Position numbers and translations under genes: made by a program. This document shows, in pieces, positions 45,011-55,685 of a stretch of 64,000 nt of DNA (the stretch's first letter is position 1; every line of letters begins with the position of its first letter). The stretch is from positions 203,626,208 to 203,690,207 of the forward strand of contig OV884058.1 in NCBI GenBank assembly GCA_930367215.1, read 5' to 3'. This stretch comes from Pollenia angustigena (lineage: Eukaryota; Arthropoda; Insecta; Diptera; Polleniidae). Below the pieces are notes generated by a model. The model was not told the origin of the DNA, searched no databases, and was given only the letters and a program-made list of their open reading frames with translations.

Positions 45011-46364
45011 TTAATCCAAATTTTTAATATTTTTAATTAGGCTTAAGTTCATGAAATTTAATTTTCATTAAATTATTTTTATGAAGAAAGGAATTTTACA
45101 ACATGAAAATTAATTAAAAAATTCCTTTCTTCATAAAAATAATTTAATGAAAATTAAATTTCATGAACTTAAGCCTAATTAAAAATATTAAAAATTTGGA
45201 TTAAAAACCATAAATAGTTCAACAAAATAACCACAATACTAATTATTGTTAAAGCTAAGGCACGAGCTCTATGTGTACATTTGTCCTTCAAGTTGTGCTG
45301 CAAAAGGTCAACAGAAAAGAGAAAGACAAAATGAAAAAACAAAAAATGTACTTGGACTTCAAGAAAAATTCTTGACAAAAGTACGAAAAAACAGAAGTAA
45401 GGAAAAAACATGTAAAATCAATTAAGATGGATAATCATTCAGGAAAGCAAATTTCGATCTACCAAATGTTTAAATACAATTTGGTTTAAGGATTGATGTT
45501 TGACTATTGACGTCAGCAGTCGTCGATGGCTGCGAGTGTAGGACGGCAAATCCATCTGAGGAGATCGAGTGGTTGCGATCGAAACATGTCATGGTAACCT
45601 GCCGGCCAGGGGTCGAGCCCGAGCCACGTCAAGAATGAAAGATTATCAATAACAATTTTAATTAATTTTCATGTTGTAAAATTCCTTTCTTCATAAAAAT
45701 AATTTAATGAAAATTAAATTTCATGAACTTAAGCCTAATTAAAAATATTAAAAATTTGGATTGAAAACCATAAATAGTTCAACAAAATAACCACAATACT
45801 AATTATTGTTAAAGCTAAGGCACGAGCTCTATGTGTACATTTGTCCTTCAAGTTGTGCTGCAAAAGGTCAACAGAAAAGAGAAAGACAAAATGAAAAAAC
45901 AAAAAATGTACTTGGACTTCAAGAAAAATTCTTGACAAAAGTACGAAAAAACAGAAGTAAGGAAAAAACATGTAAAATCAATTAAGATGGATAATCATTC
46001 AGGAAAGCAAATTTCGATCTACCAAATGTTTAAATACAATTTGGTTTAAGGATTGATGTTTGACTATTGACGTCAGCAGTCGTCGATGGCTGCGAGTGTA
46101 GGACGGCAAATCCATCTGAGGAGATCGAGTGGTTGCGATCGAAACATGTCATGGTAACCTGCCGGCCAGGGTTCGAGCCCGAGCCACGTCAAGAATGAAA
46201 GATTATCAATAACAATTTTAATTAATTTTCATGTTGTAAAATTCCTTTCTTCATAAAAATAATTTAATGAAAATTAAATTTCATGAACTTAAGCCTAATT
46301 AAAAATATTAAAAATTTGGATTAAAAACCATAAATAGTTCAACAAAATAACCACAATACTAATT
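45011..46364. mobile_element. Compound repeat: inverted ~107-bp arm plus two 560-bp tandem units, 15-bp TSD
   Basis: ATTTTTTTAAACTTT flanks both sides (44996-45010, 46365-46379). Inside: an inverted arm 45012-45118, then unit 1 (45121-45680), unit 2 (45681-46240) and a partial third (46241-46364). The units seem almost identical (differences seen: TTAAAAACC/TTGAAAACC and GGGGTCGAG/GGGTTCGAG). Each unit contains a SINE-like segment with a B-box (GGTTCGAGCCC near 46172). The twin 78-codon minus ORFs (45175-45411, 45735-45971) are part of the unit and not considered genes. Confidence 0.75.
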
Positions 46365-46390
46365 ATTTTTTTAAACTTTCAAACGTCATA

Positions 46391-47301
46391 CACTGAAAGA
46401 AAAATGCTTCATATATTTAATGAATCATTTTCATAAAAAAGTTTTCCTTGGGTAAATGAAAATTTTCATTGTCTAAATGGAATTTCATAGGTTTGATGAA
46501 GTATTTTCGTTAAAATCGCTTCATTAGATTTCGTAATTACGTTAAAAATTTTCATTGGATATATGAAAACTTAAGTTTGTCCAAGTTAAACAAAAAATTT
46601 TAATTGGGAACTTAAAAAAACAATATACAAAGTTATGTAAATTAATACAAAATTATAGTTTCCTTAAAAAAATGTTTAATTGTTATTTAAAAAATGTAAG
46701 ATTTAATAACTTCATACATCTGTTGTTACATGTATGCCATTAAATTTATGAAATCAAAAATTTTTTTTATAAAAGCAACATATTTCAATAATTGACTTCA
46801 TAAATATAAATTTTCATTATGACAATAAAAATGTCATTATAGTAATGAAACAAAAACTTTCAATCCACTTTCAATCAACGTTGTTATGGTTATTATGGAC
46901 AATTTAATCTCATATTTACGGTCTTAATTGAGAAAAAAACATAGTTTTTTTATACAAAAACTACACTGCCCCGGTAGACTAGCTGGTAGTGAGCTAGTCT
47001 ATCGGCACCGAGGTTACATGTTCGAATCCCACCAGAGACAGAAAAAAAAATAAAAAATAAAATAAAGTAAAATAAAATAAGAAAAAAGAAAAAAAAATAA
47101 AAAAAAAAAAAAATTTTACTTTATTGAAAGTATTCATCCAATGAATAATATTCATGGATCTAATGTAATGTTTCATTAAGTCCTTTAAATGAAACAGGTT
47201 TCATTGATCCAACGAAGCGCTGCATAGGTTCCTTTATAATGCAATTTTTAATGGGATTAATGTCAAAATTCGTTAGTATTGCGAAGAAAATTCTTTCAGT
47301 G
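46391..47301. mobile_element. 'CACTGAAAGAA' element copy 1 (911 bp) with embedded tRNA-like SINE
   Basis: Left CACTGAAAGAAAAATGCTTC and right AAATTCTTTCAGTG are short inverted ends; TA lies on both sides (46389-46390, 47302-47303). Body words such as AATTTTCATT recur in both orientations. The tRNA-like segment at 46968-47060 is embedded. Inserted within the hAT element. Second copy at 48116-49386. Confidence 0.65.
46968..47060 (+). repeat. tRNA-derived SINE segment in copy 1
   Basis: GTAGACTAGCTGGTAGTGAG resembles an A-box/D-arm region and ACATGTTCGAATCCCACC a B-box (GTTCGAATCC). It is followed by an A-rich stretch. No closing acceptor stem was found, so it is not a tRNA gene. Confidence 0.55.
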
Positions 47302-47408
47302 TACAAAGTATTTTTTTTTCTTTTTGGTTTCATTGAAAAATTATTAAAAAAATTAAAAAATTACTGGTCTCACACTTGTTGAGCAGTACACAATATTAAC
47401 GAAGACTG

Positions 47409-47738
47409 TTGAAAATATTAACAAGATGGAGAATTGCAATGGAAAGCATAACCTTAAAACTTAACTTCAACAAATTATTTAAAAAAAAACAAGGCTTAAA
47501 TGTTGCAAAAAGTCTATGTAAAAATTTTACTAAAGAAGCTAATGCTTCTGCTGCAAAAGAAGTTTTTAAATATAATGTTCAAGAATCGTTATCTTTTAAA
47601 TATGCTCCTATTACATCAGTCGACGTTGAACGCACATTTTCAATGTATAAAAGTCTATTCAGATGTAATTGCCAACGTTTTTTATTTAAAAGTTTAAATC
47701 AATATTTTGTTATTTATTGCAATAACAATTACCAATAA
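47409..47738 (+). pseudogene. hAT transposase C-terminal (dimerisation) fragment
   Basis: Reads FKYAPITSVDVERTFSMYKS and then LFRCNCQRF, the conserved hATC dimerisation region (SVDVER.FS.YK...L..N...F). Only about 109 codons remain; BED finger and catalytic RNase H-like fold are missing. Its orientation is plus and it sits close to the right TIR, as expected for a transposase C-terminus. Confidence 0.75.
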
Positions 47739-48230
47739 GACTTTGCTTTTATAATCTTTAATTTTAATTTCATGATCTCAGAAATTCAAGTACAAAATTT
47801 GATTTTATTCAGTTATTTTGTTTTTAGTTACATTTATTTAATTTTTTATTTTCTATTGTATGCAAATACTATTAAATTGTTGAAAAAAACATATTTTTTG
47901 TTTTAAATAACTCAGTGTTGGTTTTTTTTTAGGGCATATTATTAAGTTTTTAGAGCATATTTTCAAGTTTTACTGCATATTTAATGCGCATAAAACACTT
48001 TTTTCAGAGCATATTTCTGGTTTTCCTGCTCATAACTCATAACATTTTTACAATTTTAAGCTTCAGCGCCTAAAAGGCATTGTTGAAGCAAGTTGGCAAA
48101 AAGAAAATAATTCTTCACTGAAAGAAAAATGCTTCATATATTTAATGAATCACTTTCATAACAAAATTTCCATTGGTTAAATGAAAATTTTCATTGTTTA
48201 AATGGAAATTCATAATTATAATAAAGTATT

Positions 48231-48370
48231 AGAAACTGGGAATTATTTCCTTGTGAAGGTTACTTTACATTTTTTTCATTTTTCGAATTTATTCTATGAG
48301 TTAAAAAAAGCTTTATAAAATACAGACCTGAAATTTAACTCATAGAATAAATTCGAAAAATGAAAAAAAA
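48231..48370. mobile_element. 140-bp foldback element, 14-bp TSD
   Basis: TATAATAAAGTATT lies at 48217-48230 and 48371-48384; copy 1 has only one GAAGTATTTTCG at the matching place. Arms 48269-48306 and 48336-48373 are inverted (GAATTTATTCTATGAGTTAA and complement). It is a short relative of 952-1425. Confidence 0.8.
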
Positions 48371-48827
48371 TATAATAAAGTATTTTCGTTAAAATCGCTT
48401 CATTGAATTTCGAAATTACGTTAAAAATTTTCATTGGATATATGAATACTTAAGTTTGTCCATGTTGAACAAAAAATTTTAATTGGGAACATAAAAAAAA
48501 ACAATATACAAACATAACTATAATTATAAATTAATACAAAGTTATAGTTTCCTTAAAAAAATGTTTAATTGTTAATTAAAAAATGTAGGATTTAATTATT
48601 TCATACGTCTAATGTAATATGCCATTAAATTTATGAAATCAAAATTTTGTTTATAAAAGCAACATATTTCAATAATTGCCTTCATAAATTTAAATTTTCA
48701 TTATGACAATGAAACTGTCATTATAGTAATGAAACAAAAACTTAATCAACGTTGTTATTGACAATTTAATCTCATATTTACGCTCTTAATTGAGTTAAAA
48801 ACATAGTTTTTTTATCCAAAAACTACG

Positions 48828-48905
48828 ATGCCCCGGTAGGCTAGCTGGTAGAGAGCCAGTCTATCAGCACCGAGGTGGCGCGATCGATTCCCTCCGGAGA
48901 CAGAA
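48828..48905 (+). repeat. tRNA-derived SINE segment in copy 2
   Basis: GTAGGCTAGCTGGTAGAGAG and GCGATCGATTCCCTCCGGAG correspond to the A-box and degraded B-box of copy 1. A similar, more decayed block is at 53585-53660. Confidence 0.5.
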
Positions 48906-48994
48906 AAAAAATAAAAATAAAAAAAAATTTACTTTATTGAAAGTATTCATCCAATGAATAATATTCATAGATCTAATGTAATGTTTCATTAAAT

Positions 48995-49289
48995 ATTTTT
49001 TAATTTCAAAAGATTTTGCTATTCGTGTTTAATTCCCAGTTTTTATTCTTGACAAAAACACTTGAAATTTATTGTTGATGGGATAAGCTATTCCTATGCA
49101 TTTCACTGGTTGCTTAGGCCAGATCATCAGGAAACTTCATCCATAAAGATTTTAGACAAACTAAAGATATTAAACCAAATAAAACTGTTAAGCGTATAAG
49201 AATTATAGCAACAGTTATACTTGTAACAATATCAAAGCTTGAACAAAACACATCAACAATAAACAACAGTGGGTTTATCTCATCTTACA
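48995..49289. mobile_element. 295-bp insertion with 10-bp TSD (TTCATTAAAT)
   Basis: TTCATTAAAT at 48985-48994 and 49290-49299 flanks sequence absent from copy 1 of the host element. No TIRs or domain seen in the insert; class unknown. Confidence 0.6.
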
Positions 49290-49429
49290 TTCATTAAATG
49301 CATTTTAATAAAACAGGTTTCATTGATTAATGATTAATGGATTAATGTCAAAATTCATTCGTATTGCGAAGAAAATTCTTTCAGTGTTGAGTTAGTATTT
49401 AAGTAAACAAACGTAATTGCTAGGGTTTC

Positions 49430-50070
49430 TAATTTCCCGGACTTTTTCTATTCCCGGGAAACGAAACAAAAAAAAATCTTATTCCCGGGAATCCCAGGAT
49501 TCTTTGAATAAAACAATGATTTCATTGAATTAGTTCAAGACAATAGTTTTTACTTTTTTAAAAGAATATACACATATACAAAAGGTTAAACAAAATTAGC
49601 TTTATTAATTCCACAGAAAACCAAAACAACCCCAATTAAATTGTTACAATCATATGTACATGCATATTATATATGGGCATTACCTGGCGTCACGAACGTA
49701 CGTTCGTACGCTTTTGAAGTACAAATAATATAGAAAACATAACTTTTCCTCGCATTTTTTTCTCGATTCGACAGCATTTGGGTAGCTCTATGTTTAGTGC
49801 AAAAGATAGATTTCATCGAGTTTAAGTTTTCATTATAAGAGTTATAAACGTGTGGTCACGAACGTACGCAAAATAGAAGTCAACTTTGGCTGACAATAGT
49901 GAAATGTAAAAATCTGCGCAATGGAACGGAATATTCAAAAGTGATTAATTTATTTAAAAGGTGTATTAATGTAGGTATCCATCCAGTATTTACAAAATAA
50001 AATATCTCTCTTGGTTTTTGTTTAATTGGTTTATTTACCGGTCGCGAACGTACGGATCGCGAACGGACGA
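49430..50070. repeat. CCCGGGAA and CGAACGTACG motif blocks
   Basis: TTCCCGGACTTTTTCTATTC / CCCGGGAAACG / TTCCCGGGAATCCC (49431-49500) is a decayed transposon end. TCACGAACGTACGTTCGTAC at 49690, TCACGAACGTACGC at 49856 and TCGCGAACGTACGG at 50041 share a CG-rich motif in an AT-rich background. The minus ORF 49880-50140 spans these and is not supported. Confidence 0.45.
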
Positions 50071-51353
50071 TTTTTCCATATGTTTTTTTGTTATTATCAC
50101 CACGCATTTTCCCATAAATGTCTTCAAATTTCCTTAGCAAAAAAACTTAATACTCCTTTTACACATGATTGTAATGGAGAGATTGTGAAGAAAGAGTGTA
50201 AACATAACATATTTTTTGCATGTAAAATAAGTATATACAAATGTCTTTAGAAGTAGAAAATACAGAAAAATATAAAATTTTCCAGTTTCCAGCCCAATTT
50301 CCTCAAGTTAAACAGCTGAGATATGCTATGAAACCATTCTTTTACAAGAACAAAGACTTTCACAGAAAAAATTATTTTTCCAATTCAAACAAAAAATTTG
50401 TAGAATCAAACAATTTTTTGTCTGAAATCGGTTTTATAAACAAATTCGCATATTCAAACAATTTATTTGCATTTTGTTTATTGAAAAAAAAACACTGATT
50501 TTTTCAAACAAATAATTTAACTGAATCAAACAAAAAGTTTAATGAAATTCATATACGAAATTTCAAAATCAAAAAAAAAGGTTTTTGCACAAGCAATGAT
50601 GCGCACACAAGCAGGCACTGTATTAGAAGATGATGGCAGAAAGAGCAGAGCGGCCGGCTGGCTTTGAGACACATTTTTTTTTGTTGGAATAATTTTTGAA
50701 CGAAGTCTTTTTTTATACACACAATGTTTATCGTCATCACTCACTGTTGCTGTATCCTTTCCTTTGCTAATGAAGAAGAAATGTAACCAAAAACGGCGGC
50801 AGACCGACTCGATATGTTTTTCGTCATCATTATATTTTTGTATTTGATGTATTTAAGCAAACAGTTTGAAAAAATTGAATACGGGATTTTGTTTTTTTTT
50901 TTTAACCAACCAAAAATTTATTTTGTTTCTTATAATGTTGTTTCTGTTGTTTAAAAAGAGTGAAACGTTTTTTTACCTGTTATTTTTTTTTACTTCAAAC
51001 CTCTTCATCTTTCTTACTGTTGTACTTTTTTAAAGTGTCCAAAAATAGACTGCATGTGTTTTTTGTTGTAGTTCTTATATTTCACATTAGGAAGTGTTGC
51101 TTACGATCAAATAAAAAAAATGCAAAAAGACGACAACATTAAAAAGGGTTTAATATTTCATACAAAATTATGAAAACTTGAAACCAATAACGCGTGTATT
51201 ATATTTTTGAATGGTTGTCAACATTTTTGTTGGTTAAATAAAAATCAAACAAAAATTTTAATTGAATCAGTAAAAAAAATTTGTAGAAATTAAAAAAAAA
51301 ATCAAACAAGCGTTTGTTTGAAAATAATTCGGCAATAATTTTTTCTGTGTTTT
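50071..51353. other. AT-rich spacer
   Basis: Several ORFs of 60-85 codons (50241-50498, 50526-50744, 50960-51142) without domains. TCAAACAA/GAATCAAACAA words recur between 50400 and 51310, suggesting a decayed repeat. Confidence 0.4.
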
Positions 51354-52574
51354 TATACCCTCCACCACAATTAGTTGTGAAGAGGGTATATTAAGTTTGT
51401 CATTCCGTGTGAAACTTTTTTATTATTCATCTCAGACCCATAAATATATATATTCTGGGTCCTTGAGTAATTCTAAGTCGATTTAGCCATGTCCGTCTGT
51501 CTGTCCGTCTGTTGAAAACACGCTCACTTTCGAAAAACTCAAAAGAACTAAACAGACTGGGTGACAAATTGCTTGTAGTTATCCTAAGCAGTTTGGGATT
51601 GAAATTCAACAAATCGGTTCAGTGAATCAGAGCTTTGAATCAAAATGTGGAACCACCACCTAAAAAAATTTGATAATTTTGTTACAAAAACTCACATAAA
51701 TGGTTGAATAATGCACAGAACAACATAAGATTTTGCAAGGGTTTGTCTTATTCAACTGGAAATCACGCGGTAAAATTTCGTGAAGATCGGTTTATAATTT
51801 ACCCTAGGCCCCATATAAACCCTACCCCCGGAAAACAGTTTGGTACGCCTAAGACCATAATTAATAATGTTATATCAAAACTTGGCTCGTCACAGTTTTA
51901 TAAGACTAGAAATAATACTGTGAAGTTTCGTGAAGATCGGTCCATAATTTACCCTAGGCCCCATATAAACCCTACTTCCGGAAAACAGTTTAGTACGCCT
52001 AAAAACGTAAAAAATAATGCTATCATAACAAAATTTGGCACATCACAGTTTTATAGAACTAGAAATGACACTGAAATTTGGTGAAGATCGGTGCATAACT
52101 TACCATAGGCCTCATTTAAAGTCCACTCTGGTAAAATAATTAAATACGCGGTAAACTTTCTTCCAGTTTAGCTTCATATGGCCAGAAAAAATGTTACGCA
52201 ATTTTGTGATATACGGCCCATAATTTACCTTAGATTCCATTTTAGCAGCCTTTTAAAATTCACTGCAAACGCTTAAACTAATTGCACCGCTGTATTGAAA
52301 TTTATGTTTTTTAATACCAGAAATCGTTCTGCAAAATTTGTGATGATTGGTTCTTTTATATAATTTGTTCTCCTGAAAATCATTTAAGTTCAGCTTAAAC
52401 TGATATTCTACTCAAGCTTTTTTAAATTGATTCTGATTGTCGGTCAATAATTTTATATAGGTCTTAACCGCAACAAATTTTAATGCAGACGTCTGTTTTT
52501 ACAAAGATTATAATAATAAATAGACATCATACAGATATTACTCCTAAAACATTCGAAGTGTCGGTGGAGGGTAT
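51354..52574 (-). repeat. 'TACCCTCCACC' element, inverted relative of 36238-37267
   Basis: Left TATACCCTCCACCACAATTA and right TCGGTGGAGGGTATC. It contains the same modules in opposite orientation, with GGAAAACAGTTT at about 51830 and 51980 (150-bp spacing). The plus-strand ORF 51704-52084 translates these modules (NPTPGKQFGTPK, NPTSGKQFSTPK) and is not a supported gene. Confidence 0.65.
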
Positions 52575-52599
52575 CAAAGACGATGATAATCAACATTTT

Positions 52600-53017
52600 A
52601 TTTTTTCATCCTGGTAGACCTTTCTGGGGAAATGCCCATATGCATGTATAAATTTATTTTTTTTTTTTTTTTTTTTTTTGGGAGATCAAGAATTATTTAA
52701 ACTTATTAATACTTAGTAGTTATTATTAATGCTTTCTTTGAAGAAATTTTTTTTACATTGATTTTTTAGAATTGAATAAGTAGTATGTTTAGAGGGGTTC
52801 CAAATATGATTTTCCATACAAAAGTTGGGTGCATGGTGTAAGTGTTGCCAAGTTTTTATTATATTGGCCATTTTAGTGCTTTTTTTTAAATAAAAAAACG
52901 CTTAAAATATTTATAATAGGAATAGGAATTAAAAAACCGGGAAAGCAAAATACCAACAAAATGGGTATTTTGACGGGATTTTAGCGTCGACTTGAATATT
53001 AATTTAGGATTTTTAGT

Positions 53018-53055
<38 letters not shown>

Positions 53056-55685
53056 AATAGGCAAATGGTTTGAAGGTTATCTATTTTGATTACGCTGCAT
53101 CGGCTTTCTAGCTACTTTTTCCATACAAAAGTGAGAAGAATACTGGCAGAATTGCCAAGTTTTTATTATTGCATTTTAGCGCTTTTTTTCAGTACTATTA
53201 TTATGGAAAAATAAAAAAACGCTACAAATTTTTAAAAATACTGTTTAGATGCAAATACGAATATGAGTGTAAAAGGGACATGACGTGTAAAAAAGTTGTT
53301 TATTTATGATTTTTAAAATTTTGTGAGGGATGATAATTTTACTTGTGCATAAGAATTTGTGGGAAATTTTTTTTTTTATTTATTTAGTAGCAGGTGTTAA
53401 ATTTCTTCGTGTACGTGTCTTGAAGATTTTAAAATTTTGTGAGGGATGATAATTTTACTTGTGCGTTTTCGTATTAAAGATAAAACTAATCGTGAAATAA
53501 TTATTTTTAGTTTTTCAGTTATTGTGTGTGTGTTTAGAATAGTTAATGACTTTGTTGCATAGGTTTTCTAGTGACTTTATATACATACCTCGGTAGGCTT
53601 GTGGGATAGTGAGTTAATCTCAGTATAAGGGTTGCATATTTGATTATAACCAGAGACTCTGGTCTGTTTCACTATAGCAGACTAAGGATCTAAGCAACTA
53701 TTGATCGGTTGTGTGTGTGTGTGTGTGTGTGTATGATTGATAACGATTATTCATGTGAAAAGTAGGATTCCATCCACTTTTTTTTTGTATCAACAGCAAC
53801 CAGCTGCACATTAGCTATGTTTACATAAATAATCAGAATTATATTACAAAAAGTAGAAAGTAACTTCTTGGTTTTACTTATAGATCCTTAATAATTTTCG
53901 TTATCGTACTCTACTCCTCCTTATATATAACAACAACAATAACATTAGCAACTTAGAATATACATGAATAGAGCTGACGCAGCTGTAACAAGTCTAACAA
54001 ACAGAAAACAAATCCAAAAAAAAAAAATGTTTTGTTTTCTGAAATTTTTTAATTGTACTAAAATAAGCCCCGCCCCTTATTTATAAATTTGTTAACTAAT
54101 GAAATATGACGGGACTGTACCAAAAATATGATTAATTGTGAAATTAAAACTGTTGATTCAGCATGCTTAATCATGTTTATAATTATTAAATATCACAAAT
54201 ACATTAATAAGACTAACCTAACAATATCAAAACCAGACATGATTGAACTTGAATATTATTTTTGTCAAGCTAATAGGGCCTAAATTTCTTCAATGTAAAT
54301 AAAATTCAATTTTTATTTCAATATTTTGTTTAAAAGTAAAATTTTTATCTATAATAAAGAGATATAAATATTAAATGAAATGGAAAAAATGTTGTTCTTG
54401 TACGTGTCTTGAAGATTTTAAATTTTGTGAGGGATGATAATTTTACTTGTGCGTATTCATATTGATGATTTACAAGTTGTTTATTTTAGTGGAAGGTGTG
54501 AAATTTCTTCGTGTACGTGTCTTGAAGATTTTAAAATTTTGTGAGGGATGATAATTTTACTTGTGCGTTTTCGTATTAAAGATAAAACTGATCGTAGAAT
54601 AAGTATTTTTGTAGTTTTTTTTCAGTTATTGTGTATGTGTTTAGAATAGTTATTGACTTTGTTGCATAGGTTTTCTAGTGACTTTTTGCATTGAATGCCT
54701 CGGTAGGCTTGTGGGATCAACCACTTTTTTTATATCAACAGCAACCGACATCACTTTTAATTACATTTAACAAATAGAAGGAGTTGTAATTTTTGGGTTT
54801 TGTTAATCTTAAATAGAATTATATATATATATTTTTTTTTGCGCAGATTTAATTATCACAAGAGACTCTGGTCTGTTTCACTACAACGGACTAAAGGTCA
54901 AAGTAACTATTAATCGGTTAATTAAGTTAGCATATAATTTTTGTTGATAACACTTAATAAGCATTTTCTAAAAACATTTGCAGATAGTTTCAATATTACT
55001 CAATGTTTATAACCTTTTATTTATTTTTTTTCTAGTTTGATACTCTATAATATAAGTTTAATGAAGAATTTTTCTATGGTTTGATACTCTACAATGACAG
55101 TATAGTTAAGAATTTAGTTCAATCCATGGATACACTGCATACAGTTAATAATTATACATTATACATACAAATACAATAAAATTTCCATTTTATTAACCAT
55201 ATTACATGATTTATTAATTGTTTTGATAATATTTAGTAAAAGTTTATATATAGTATAAACTTGAAGTCGACTATACCAATAGAATATTAAATGTTACGGA
55301 AAAAAGGAAATCATATTACAAAATCAATTAAGATGATCTAAAAAAGAGTATTACATAGGAGTTTTGAATATTTAATAAGGAAATATCTATTATATCTGCT
55401 TATAATTATCAGTTAGGAATTTAAAGATAACAAATTTGTTTTATAATTAGTACAGCTTTATATGTTTTTTTTTCTAGTTTATTAACCATACATTATCATA
55501 CCATACCATTATAATCCATAGAATATAAAACAATTTAAAATAGTTAAATCCGCAAAAGAAAATCACAAACTTTATTTATTTATGTAAAACCGTACTCCAT
55601 TAATCATTTATTTATACTTATATTTAGTATATATACTAATACCATGAAATGAATAGTTCAATAACCATATTATATGGTTTATTTA
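52600..55685. repeat. AT-rich repeat region with ~1.1-kb direct duplication
   Basis: GAGGGATGATAATTTTACTT occurs near 53325, 53440, 54430 and 54540. The blocks 53280-53600 and 54380-54715 match in order, including GTTGCATAGGTTTTCTAGTG and CCTCGGTAGGCTTGTGGGAT, giving an offset of about 1100 bp. A (TA)n run is at about 53021-53052 and a (GT)n run at about 53709-53733. A decayed tRNA-like SINE block lies at 53585-53660. No gene. Confidence 0.6.

Larger units (their letters stand above)
44364..48028. mobile_element. hAT transposon, 3.66 kb with nested insertions, 8-bp TSD (CTCATAAC)
   Basis: Left end CAGGGAAACCACAAATATGC and right end, in reverse complement, CAGGAAAACCAGAAATATGC. CTCATAAC is present at 44356-44363 and 48029-48036. 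Both subterminal regions are full of AGCATATTTT motifs (44480-44610; 47935-48015), the normal hAT arrangement. A transposase C-terminus survives at 47409-47738. Two other elements sit inside: 45011-46364 and 46391-47301. Confidence 0.85.
48116..49386. mobile_element. 'CACTGAAAGAA' element copy 2 with two later insertions
   Basis: Same ends and the same internal order as 46391-47301, including the tRNA-like segment at 48828-48905. Two additional insertions lengthen it: 48231-48370 and 48995-49289, each with its own target duplication. Flanks are TT on both sides, so TA specificity is not proven. Confidence 0.65.

Noticed and set aside
45175..45971. Twin 78-codon minus ORFs as genes
   Set aside because: They are the same stretch of a tandem repeat unit and lack any domain or start context.
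46968..47060. Functional tRNA gene
   Set aside because: A- and B-box-like words are present but no acceptor stem or cloverleaf closes, and it lies inside a repeat with an A-rich tail.
51704..52084. 126-codon ORF as a repeat-protein gene
   Set aside because: It translates tandem units of an interspersed element; the multiple-of-three period explains the open frame. Kept only as a question in the findings.
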